This document shows, piece after piece, positions 54,768 to 64,000 of a stretch of DNA of 64,000 nt. Position 1 is the stretch's first letter. Each line of letters opens with the position of its first letter. This stretch comes from Isoetes taiwanensis (Eukaryota; Streptophyta; Lycopodiopsida; Isoetales; Isoetaceae). The stretch lies in NCBI GenBank assembly GCA_021234155.1, contig JAJEKV010000004.1, forward strand, positions 14,412,716 to 14,476,715, read 5' to 3'. The notes beneath the pieces are model-generated. The model had not been told where the DNA came from. It worked only from the letters and a program-made list of their open reading frames with translations, and did not search any database. Both the position numbers and the translations under genes were made by a program.

Positions 54768-56620
54768 ATGCTGGAAATACCTTTTTGAATTTCAAAGCTC
54801 ATGTTGGTCATGCCGGAAAAAGCATTACACCGGCGTGAGAGAGAAAGGGCAAAAACATTTTGTAAGTAGATTAATGCATTACGGAAGCACGGTTGCAATA
54901 AACGTAGGCGCCAAGTGGCATAATATTACCACAAGAGCTACCATTTTTGCAAGAATGTCTCTTTATTTTGAGGGCAACGTTCCTTAAAAGAATTTTGAAG
55001 ATGCTATATAGGCCTCAGGCTTGAGTCCTCATGATGGCATGCAATATAACAAGCAAGGTGCTTTCACAACATGGGTTCCCTGCACAGCCAAAGGGACATG
55101 CGAGAGTACATAAGAAATTTAGAATTTCTCTTTAAATCTAGCCCGTTCCTAAACCTGCTATAAAATACTCACCAATTTTCTTTCAGCATCATGCAATTGC
55201 TCAGAACGCATATATACAACAAAAATAATCAAATCTGAGAAAATCCCAAATCTTCAAAATGTCAATTTCTAAAAGGAGGATAACATTATCTTGGATTCTT
55301 TCTATTCCCAATCTTGTTACCGATAATTCTAGAAAATCAAGATCCAGAAAAATAACCAAGATTTATAGTTAATCTTTAGATAATTTGTTAGTAGCAAGCA
55401 AAATTCGTCTTTTACATTGCATTTTCTAACCTGGCAATACCATCTTACTTTAACATCTTGAATCAAGCATCTCGCTCGAATTCTACATTAATGTAGAACA
55501 CATGTTTCTCTTATGCAACTAATAGAGAGGGACAGAACACTCTTAATCGTTGATATTTATTTCGCTTCCATGTGGGCCTCGGTTTGAGAATCTTCTATGA
55601 ACTAGATGCTCAAGCACTATGGATTTTCCTTATTTTATGGGTCAGAGAGCTAGTTTGCATCATTCTCTATTCTATTTTTTGTTGAACGAGTGGGGATTAG
55701 GGATCTGAACATTATCTTTTGTGGTTGTGAACGCTAGTACAAGAACAAAGGCATGTCATACAAGAAGCTAGGGTTTCTATTTTAATACACAATGCATCAT
55801 CAAAGTCCTTTTTATTGAGAAAGCATGTTTCATTTATTGATTTGGAATCATGAGCCTTACTATTCAAGACCTATTATTGTAATGTATTACTCTTGCACTC
55901 TCATTTGAAAATTTGCGAACTCATATGCTAGTGCTCCTTCAATCATACCATATGTTGTCACTACGTAGTGCCTCCAAGAATATTGATCCACATAACTGAC
56001 GAGGATGAACAACCAGCAATCTGCCATTTTCAAAGAAGCAATTATGTAGACAGGTTGAACTTATTTTCAAATCTCATATAGTACAGAATATAAAACCTAT
56101 ACTAGTTAACTTATTATCTATGACTCCATGACCATATAATTATTTGCATCACAAATTAGGGCATTATATTTCAAGTTAAGAAAATCATATTACCTTTGAT
56201 TAATGGGATACATCCCCCATTTAGAAGGAGCTAATGACCTATGCCCTAAGTAACCAATTTGTGGCTTGCAATCGTACACATCAATTTGTTGTATGCAATT
56301 GTACGCATGAATTAGAAATCTATTGTGTCAAATAAAAATGGAACACTTCATTATCGGAACAACAATTAGAAGTCATCCAAAATTGAAACATTGCATTAGA
56401 ATTCTGGAATTGACTGTCATAGCATTTTTTCTCGTCTCAAATCCAAGTATTTGTTTTCTCATTTTTAATCCCATCACAGTAGATCAATGAGAAACACGAC
56501 CTCATAGCCTTTTCAATTAGGATAAAATAGAAAATTATGATATATAAGCCGACAATGTCTGATTAATATATGCTAGTGGGATCTTTTGTGGGGTTTTTTA
56601 TGTTTACTAGGGTTCATTAT
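54768..56620. other. AT-rich intergenic sequence
   Basis: No gene, RNA or repeat recognised. Confidence 0.5.
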
Positions 56621-56623
56621 AGC

Positions 56624-56700
56624 TTAATGGTTCTTCATGATGGAGCTGCTTCATACCAATCTGATTACATCTGATTCTTACGTCCAAAGTTAAACGTATG
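56624..56700. repeat. Flanking duplication of the long LINE, 3' side
   Basis: ATGGTTCTTCATGAT, then GGAG, TGCTTCA, AATCTGATTA, ATGATTCTTAC/CTGATTCTTAC and TCCAA blocks are shared in order with 61010-61092. The copies differ by about a fifth of positions, including indels. Confidence 0.75.
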
Positions 56701-59700
56701 TTTTTTTTTTTTTTGAAGAACTGTGTCAGCAATATATTAAAAGAATGGTAATGTTACAAAGCAAGTGAGGAGGAAGGAGAACGGCCCCAAAGAGACAGTG
56801 ATACCTCGACACTCCACAACAACTGCAACTCTACTGCTGTACAAACTGACCATCACCATCTACCACACCCAAGAAGTCCCGCCAAATGGAAAACTTCCGC
56901 TCTACTAATCCCGGGAACACCAAAAAGCTTTGAAATAGCTTGTACCTGAGTCGAGGAATCAGAGAGGCTGCAGGTCGCTGAATCCCCCGAAGATCCACAA
57001 CCGCCGCTTCCAAATCAACCACACCAACCAAGCCACGCGACGGATGCAAGGCTTGCTTTGCCGCGTCTGGCGGCCAAGCACCAGGATACACATGAAGCAG
57101 CAATTGTTGGCTATTCAATCTCACCTGAAACAGAGCCCTGACCCAATCCCAGGCATAAAACCAGACAATGCTCCACAGTCTCACGATGAAGGCCACAACA
57201 AGGGCAAAGAGGGCTCACACCCGGCCTAAACTGACTCACAAGGACATTCACCCCCGATCACGGTGCACCACCGCCACATAAGCACCCGAACCTTCGGTGG
57301 GGGAAGTGAGCTCCATGTCCACGTCCAAACCGAGCGCCATCGAGAACCCGGAAGCTGCAGAGACCACTTGCCTGAAGGGGGCAGAGTGTTCAAGAAGATA
57401 CAACATCTGGATGAACCTTCCAAACCTGCACCACCACATCACCCTGAGGGACTATAGGTATGTGTAGCGGAATACTCCCCGCCACTTGTTCCCAGATAGC
57501 CCGGTCACTGTCCTTCAGGCGAAAGTGAGCTCGAAAGAACTCCCACGGCTAGCCGACCATCCCAATACCAATCCTCCAAGGTGAGCCGGAGCTCGCCTCC
57601 AACGGGCTCAAGTCCAGCATGCATGCAATGGCGCCAAGGGCAAGTACGCAGGAGGTAGAGGAACCCACAAGAAAGGAGAAGAGTGGTGATAAACTGAGGC
57701 ATAATCTAGCTGGAAGAGCACACGCACGTGATCCCAAGCCCGCAACACCCCCGTGAGAAAAGGGGATGCATGTGGGAAAGGCCGGAGACCATACAACAGT
57801 GCCCAGGGCAACTCTACATGCACAGCATTTACTTTCCAAATGCCACACAATGGCGAAGAGATTGCCACAATAGTGCCGCACTGTGAGAAGATGCTCCATC
57901 CCGCAGAATGCTCCAAATGAACTTAGAGACCAACACCTTACTATGCGGTGCCAAATCCGGAATGGCCAAGCCCCCATCCTCCCTGGGCGAGACACTTCCA
58001 CCAAGCCACTTTAACAACCGCCCCTTCATCATCCCCGCCCCACACAAAATTTCGAACTATCTTATCCAAAGCCTGTATCTTACCCTCAGGAGCTAACATC
58101 GCAGATGCTGTATACACATGAGTGCTACAAAGTCTTGACTTGGCAATAGTGATCCTACACCATGGACAACTTGCTACCCTTCCACCAATTGAGGTGTTTA
58201 CGCAACCCCGCAAAATCTCATCCCACACCCTCCCCATGGAAACATCCCTCCAAAGGGAATACCCAACACTTAGTACACACATTACCTGGAAGCACCTTCC
58301 AAGGGAATAGAGCCAAACAAGGGGGAGGCGGAGTCAGCTGGGCCCATAATGCGGAGCATTTACCCCAATTCAAAAGAATGCCCGAGGCCAAGGAGAAAGT
58401 ATCCAAAGAAACCCTTCACATTCCGCAAAATTCCTCTCTTACGCCACCAAGAAGAGAAAAGTGTCATCATGAATCGGTTAATAATCTGCCGACTACCATC
58501 CCGCATCCAAGCCCATCCACCACCCCCCCTCCACCGCAGCCAAAAACAATCGAGACAAAGTGCCTCCACAATCGTAAACAAAAATGGTGCCAAAGGGCAC
58601 CCCTGACGCACCCCTCTGCCTAAGGAGAAAAAGGCGGAGGGTTCACCCTGGCACACCACCGTGAGCCCGCGGCCGACCTATGCAGCTTCATGATCGTTCT
58701 CTCAGAAGCGTGGACCACAGCCAACGCTAACATCATGGCGGCATAAGAACTCCCAACGGACACTATCATAAGCTTTGGCAAAGTCAAGCTTAAGATAGGC
58801 AATGCCTTGACTTCTCCGCCCAATAAAGGCCCTCATAAGCTGCGGCAACATTAGTCAAAATGTTCCTCCCAGGAACAAACCCAGACACCTTACTAATGGA
58901 AGAAGTCAACACCGGCTTCAACTTCTCGGCCAGGGCTTTCGCAATAATCTTGTACACAGAGGACAACAAGGATATAGGCCTCCAATCATTAATAGTAGAA
59001 GGCTGCTTAACCTTAGGAATCAAGGAAATGCATGCGGTATTCAAGATCCTATCCATGTGAGAAGACTGCAGCAACTCAAGATACACAGTACACAGACTCA
59101 CCAGCCCACTCCCAATAAGTCTGAAAGAACTCCACAGGGATGCCATCCAGCCCAGGACATTTATCCTTGGCCATGCACATACATGCCTCCGCTAAATCCT
59201 CTCTGGAGAGCTCCTGCTCCAAGCTCTCACGTTGGTGAGGCAAAATAGATGGCTTAACAGCCCCCAAAACAAGCTCCTGCATCTCCTGCTCATAGGGAAG
59301 AGTGCGCTGCGCAAAAAACCCTGAGAAATGAGCATGCACATACCTCTGCAACTCAGCGGGATCCTCCAAAGTCCGGCCATCAGGCAAAGCAAGGGACGCC
59401 ATAGATGCTGCATATCGCCGCTGCCTAGCTGCTCTGAAGAACACCGACGAACTTGTATCCCCCTCCTTCAACCAGGTAAGGGCTGCCTTCACACGCGCCT
59501 CATGCACTTTAACCTGCTCCAAAGCAACAATACGCTGCAACACTGCATTCTCCCCAGGGTCAGCTGGCCGAATCTTCTCAACTCCCCGATAAAGACTATG
59601 CAACTCCTGCCGCCTGCTGCTGCACACGCCGCCTACCAAAGACCTTATCAAAACGCTTCACCCCGCCAACGGTCACCATACCGGACATACCCTTCGAGAG

Positions 59701-61005
59701 ATGAAAAGGTATCAAGCCACAACTCCCCAGCACTGGGCCGAAATCCGCGATCGGCGGCCCGGCCGGGTGTTCAAGCGGAACACCGTCCGAGAAGGCCGAG
59801 GGCAACCGCACTCGACCGGACAAAACCCGAGGGTAATGATCGAGAAATGGAGGTAGACGAATGTTACTCCGCAAAGAGGGCACACCATCCAATGCGCATG
59901 GGGAAGCATAGCACCGGGTCATGCCTAGCATACCGCCCGCACCAATCTGCCTATTACAATAGGTGAAAGACAAGTCCCCAGGGACCTCAACCAAGGCCAA
60001 ATCCTGCAACAAACGAGACCACTGGTCCCTCTCAAATCCCCGCACAAGCCGGGTGCGAGAACAGGCGATCTTCTACTCGCTCTACCATATTGAAATCCCC
60101 TAACAACAACCAAGCAACCCGCAACCCACCAAGGGCTCGCAAACTTATTCCGACTGTGGCCCACAAAGCACCCCCACCGAGAAGGCTGATTAGAGGCATA
60201 AACATTAACAATCCCCACTCTTGCCCGCCCTCCAACCACTTAATTATTGCCCACCGACCAAACACATGCAGCTGCGAGTATGTGACCTGCACATCCATCT
60301 TCCAAGCAATAAGAGTACCCCCACTAGTCCGCCGGAAAGAAGAAGCAATAAAGCCAAACCGCCTACCAACCATATTCATGAGCCTGGACATATCACCCCT
60401 GTGACACTTATGCTCCTGAATGCAAACAATATCGGGGGCCGAAATCGCCGGCGTGCCAAAGAAACACGGGCCCTCTTACTACTAGAGGACCGCACCCCCA
60501 CATTCCAACCGAGGATCGACCTATTCATCCTGTGAGGAGAAGTGTCCAGCCCCACATGCCTACCCACTAGGCCATCAGCCCACTCCACTGAGTCAGCATC
60601 TAGAGCCAGAGGATTAATCACAGCAATGTGACCCACAGCCGCTCTACTTGATATTCCACTTCCAACACGTGTTGGAAGTCCCCCAGACACCTCCACAAAG
60701 TCATGGGCCACAACTCGTGATATTCCACTTCCAACACGTGTTGGAAGTCCCCCAGGCACCTCCATAGAGTCATGGGCCACACTAGTCTCTACCTCCAACC
60801 GGGTTGCTCCAGCCACCTCATGCTCAGCACATACCGCTACTGGGACATCCCCAGCAGGATCACCAGCCCCTGCCACAACCCTGTCCTCAGATCTAGCCAC
60901 AACCAAATCATCTGAGCCCTCCCCTGAGCCACCACGTCCCCTAGCCCCGCCATCAAAAGGGCGGCCAGCAGCAAGCCTAGTTGAAGCATGTTCCATATCA
61001 GGCTA
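56701..61005 (-). mobile_element. Decayed L1-type LINE (about 4.3 kb)
   Basis: Minus-strand non-LTR retrotransposon whose A-tail is the T-run at 56701-56714. From 5' to 3': a Gly/Val-rich leader from 60996, then an endonuclease beginning MNRSILGWNVGVRS near 60530 and continuing in another frame to LLLGDFNMVERVEDR (about 60075-60120) and FLDHYPRVLS. Next is the linker WLKEGDTSSSVFFRAARQRR (about 59450) and KCPGLDGIPVEFF. The reverse transcriptase has DWRPISLLSSVYKIIAKALA (about 58950), GRGVRQGCPLAPFL (about 58600) and, out of frame near 58470, HDDTFLFLVA in place of the usual FADD. Last is a zf-RVT-like tail. Several frameshifts make it inactive. It is markedly GC-rich and CpG-rich compared with its surroundings. 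Confidence 0.93.
60650..60787 (-). repeat. 69-bp tandem duplication inside the LINE leader
   Basis: GATATTCCACTTCCAACACG starts at 60650 and at 60719. The duplicated peptide unit is VAHD(S/F)(M/V)EV(P/S)GGLPTRVGSGIS, so the copy keeps frame. Confidence 0.9.
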
Positions 61006-61009
61006 ACTT

Positions 61010-61092
61010 ATGGTTCTTCATGATCTTTGGAGTTAGATTGCTTCAAATCAATCTGATTATATATGATTCTTACTTCCAAGTAAAGTTGAACA
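61010..61092. repeat. Flanking duplication of the long LINE, 5' side
   Basis: Partner of 56624-56700, diverged and slightly longer. Confidence 0.75.
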
Positions 61093-61459
61093 TCCAGATG
61101 TTTGTGGATGGTACGCTGCTGCTTTTTTGTTCCATCAGAGGTAGTTGAATCATGTTTTACACTTATACCAATATACACTTTTTGGACCAATATACACTTT
61201 TTGGATTCTATTCTATGAAGATTGAGTCGTTTCTTATGTACAGACAAGGTGTTGTAACCGATGATTGATAAAAGGATTGATAAAAGGATTAATAAAAGAA
61301 TTCACATGCTGCAGTGGGAGGATTTGATCAGAGAAGGTAACTTTGCCTTTTGACATCCTTTTTGGGTTGCCCGCAAGGCATACCCTAGGAATGGTAGTAA
61401 GAGAGCTAGAATGTCTACAAAATATCTTGAATAAATGATGGAGATAGCGAGACAAGCTA

Positions 61460-61899
61460 GAATATATAGCAAAACAACAGGGGGTTCCAGAGGGATTTGA
61501 TATGGATGTAAAAATAACAATTCCTGAAACCATAGACCATATATATCCCTAAAACAATTGAATGGGTTGTTATAAAAAAAACATAGATTCAAGATAAAAA
61601 ATAATCACATTAGCTCACTGGGTATATTGGTTAAAGTAGTCTTATTAGGACATTGAGTTATTTTGGTAGAGGTTCGAGCCCCCATATTTCATATTCCAAA
61701 ATCTTAGGCAAAGTCGTATAGAGCTTCGATATTCCCTCAAAACCTTAGGCGAAATCGTATTTCATATTTCAAAATCATAGGCGCCTCCAATCGTAAATGA
61801 CTATAAGCGAAATGAGAGGTGCCTAGAGGCTCCAACATACGATCTGGGTCGTAGGATCGACGAATCCGACGATTGTGGTAGTCCAGGGTGCATCGTTTA
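61460..61899 (+). repeat. SINE-like tRNA-related repeat, copy B
   Basis: Same unit as copy A. The A-box-like TAGCTCACTGGG starts at 61611 and the B-box GGTTCGAGCCCCC at 61671. It ends GGGTGCATCGTTTA and runs directly into copy C, which begins GAATATGTAGCAAAATAACA. Confidence 0.82.
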
Positions 61900-62370
61900 G
61901 AATATGTAGCAAAATAACAGGGGTGATAGATAGATAGATAGATATATAGGGGGATTTGATATGGATGTAAAAATAACAATTCCTGAAACATAGACCATAT
62001 ATATCCCTAAAACAATTAAATGGGTTGTTATAAAAAAAACATAGATTCAAGATAAAAAATAATCACATTAGCTCATTGGGTACATTGGTTAAAGTAGTCT
62101 TATTAGGACTTTGAATTATTTTGGTAGAGGTTCGAGCCCCCCTATTTCATATTCTAAAATCTTAGGCAAAGTCGTATAGAGCTTTGATATTCTTTCAAAA
62201 CCTTAGGCGAAATCGTATTTCATATTTCAAAAGCATAGGCGCCTTCAATCATAAATGACTATAAGCGAAATGAGAGGTGCCCAGAGCTCCAACATACGAT
62301 CTGGGCCGTAGGATCGACGAATCCGACGACTGTGGTAGTCCAGGGTGCACCTCGTTTAGAATATGTAGCA
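61900..62370 (+). repeat. SINE-like tRNA-related repeat, copy C
   Basis: Head-to-tail with copy B. The A-box-like TAGCTCATTGGG starts at 62069 and the B-box GGTTCGAGCCCC at 62129. A short (GATA)n insertion at about 61926-61947 interrupts its first 50 bases. It ends CGTTTAGAATATGTAGCAAA, repeating the start word of the unit. Confidence 0.82.
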
Positions 62371-63038
62371 AAATATCTTAAATGGATGTTCTCGCGTTGC
62401 CATAAACTGCCGTAACGTAAACCACTGGGACTGGCCATAATGATCCACTGCTCCCAAGAAATTAGTTGCTCGGGCATTGTGAAAATCTATTGCCAAGGGA
62501 AAAATAAGTAAGTAGGCCAGAAACCCATTTTCAGATGCCAAATGTAACACCCGAAAAAGGGCACACCGGCATTACCACCCACCCCAAAAACATTTTAAAT
62601 AAGTAGATATGATTTAGCTATACTGTGACAAGCTTTAATTTCTAGAAGCTGGTGTCTAGTTCTACCCCAGTTGAAATTCCCTTAAGATTTTCATAGACTT
62701 TATCAATTTGATTAGGTTCCTCAAGATTGTATTAGAGTTTCCAATATTTTGTGTGAAGATTTCTCAAGATCTTTGAAAGTTCCCTACATTCCCTCAAACT
62801 CCTTGAAAAAATGCTTAATATTTCTTCATAATCTATGAGATTCCCTTCAGATTCTCTAAGATACTCTTGAACTCAATTGCAAGATGTCCCACCATGATGA
62901 AGTAATGTCAAACCACTACTTTGTAGAAAGGGATCGAGGAGTTGAGTCCAATGATGTAAGTTCTACTCAATTCTAACATTTTCAATGCAAGATAAGGGTG
63001 TTTGAATTGGTTTATGAAATGACACATTCAATCTTAAT
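62371..63038. other. AT-rich stretch, no supported gene
   Basis: Nothing recognisable on either strand. Confidence 0.4.
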
Positions 63039-64000
63039 TACTACAAGAATTTGTCGTGGCGGCCTTCGCCGCCACTGTTTTGTATTTTTTAGTCTATGTT
63101 TTAGAAGGCTTCTTCATTGAAGATGGAGGCCCAAGCTTCTCCAGTCAAATATGTTAATTTTGCTTAGACAACATATTTGAGAACACCAAAGAGAGAGAAA
63201 AGAAATCAAAAGATCTAAATGGATATGTGCAAAAGATTATTGAAGAAAAAAAATACACATATTAAATGTAATTTTTTTGGGGCTTGTGTGAGGCATGTCC
63301 ATCGTGTAAATTGCAACATTATCATAAGCAAAAAAAATTGACACGGAAAAAGTATAGTTGGTGTCATTATGTATTAGCCCTTTTAAGCCTCTCCCATGTC
63401 GTAGCTCTAAAATGCATATATATACACAAATGCAAGTTACAAAATTTAGATTTCGATCAAACCTTTTGCTTTGATAAGAAGAAGAATAAAACTTGGACTT
63501 TGATCAAACTTTTTGCTATGACAGGTTAAATTGGGGTGTAAAGGGTGTACAATTAGCATTTCAATGAAATGATTAAATCAAATCACCTCTCTAAACAACT
63601 TCGTTCGTTAAATGACCTCATAAATATTGAATAAGACTTGTTCAGAGGAAACATAGCTAGGCAGGCACTACATGATTAACATAAGAGTGACATAAGTTGA
63701 CAACAATATTATCTGCATAAAAAGTAACTCCATGAATCAAAGGTTGCAATTATGAAAGTGTTTCATATATACTAACTCAATTTTGAGTAGAATGCCCATT
63801 ACATCTACTGTGCTGCTAAATGGCATTTTGAACCATGTAATCTTTTGTAAATAATTTGTTCCACACTTGCAAAATACTTTTGGTAGAAGTTAGAAAAACT
63901 TGTCTTGTTCCACCCAAACTCATTAAAGATATTTAGATGGATGCTACATATTAAAATAGATGCTCCTTTTAGAAGACTCAATTTTCATGTGATATATTTC
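63039..64000 (+). mobile_element. CACTA-like terminus running off the right edge
   Basis: TACTACAAGAATTTG at 63039 resembles the CACTACAAGAA start of CACTA (En/Spm) elements with the first C changed to T. It is followed at 63056-63075 by the perfect 8-bp hairpin GTGGCGGC-CTTC-GCCGCCAC, like the GC-rich subterminal repeats of that superfamily. No transposase is visible in the remaining 0.9 kb and the other end is not in the window. Confidence 0.45.

Noticed and set aside
58162-60535. Long plus-strand ORFs rich in Pro/His across the LINE
   Set aside because: They are antisense shadows of the GC-rich LINE coding strand.
61611-61690. Intact tRNA gene suggested by A-box-like and B-box sequences
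   Set aside because: The acceptor, D and anticodon arms do not fold, and the same block repeats in three long units, so it is a tRNA-derived repeat.
62542-62552. TGTAACACCCG as a possible LTR start
   Set aside because: The word is common at plant LTR starts, but no matching end, duplication or internal retrotransposon sequence follows.
1-64000. CRISPR arrays, bacterial operons or prophage content
   Set aside because: Introns, plant gene families and eukaryotic transposons throughout. No regularly spaced repeats of the CRISPR type.

Overview
This is nuclear DNA of a land plant. Genes are split by short GT-AG introns. They encode typical plant proteins: a PRA1.A trafficking protein, a chloroplast-type RNA pseudouridine synthase, mitochondrial pyruvate dehydrogenase E1-alpha, a long P-class PPR protein and a receptor-like cytoplasmic kinase. 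The DNA between them is full of transposon remains. A decayed PLS-type PPR pseudogene has phrases such as MYAKCGSLKEAE that resemble the large PPR families of ferns, so a fern or another non-seed vascular plant is my best guess. That is inference, not proof.

Layout. 1-5.7 kb: PRA1.A on the plus strand and RNA pseudouridine synthase 2 on the minus strand, converging. 7.2-9.7 kb: remains of a Cys-rich transposon-associated gene, then a complete 1.1-kb non-autonomous hAT element with a perfect 8-bp target duplication. 10.1-13.0 kb: a two-exon gene for an unrecognised 453-aa protein, followed by a Helitron-like 3' end. 15.7-19.6 kb: a broken TMEM53/DUF829 gene, a 470-bp foldback element, an (AACAT)n array, a 567-bp MITE with internal tandem repeats, and a PPR pseudogene.

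20.4-31.0 kb: the most unusual part. hAT-type termini of the same family as the 1.1-kb element lie 10.6 kb apart, flanked by 8-bp sequences that differ only by a C-to-T change at a CpG. Between them lie broken pieces of unrelated cellular genes: ankyrin-like, JINGUBANG-like WD40, ALE2-like kinase N-lobe, lectin-receptor-kinase-like activation segment, another WD40-like exon and an endonuclease/exonuclease/phosphatase piece. I read this as a very large gene-capturing (Pack-type) hAT element.

31.0-46.8 kb: PDH E1-alpha (8 exons) with an inverted pair of TGGGCC motifs and two G-boxes upstream, a tRNA-related SINE-like repeat, the intronless 857-aa PPR gene, and a cytoplasmic kinase gene on the minus strand that carries a one-base frameshift and lacks the catalytic Asp.

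47-64 kb: gene-poor. It holds a 5'-truncated LINE with a perfect 16-bp target duplication, a recent 180-bp duplication rich in CATGCATG palindromes, a longer decayed L1-type LINE, two head-to-tail copies of the SINE-like unit, and a CACTA-like terminus running off the right edge. No CRISPR array, rRNA gene or intact tRNA gene was seen.
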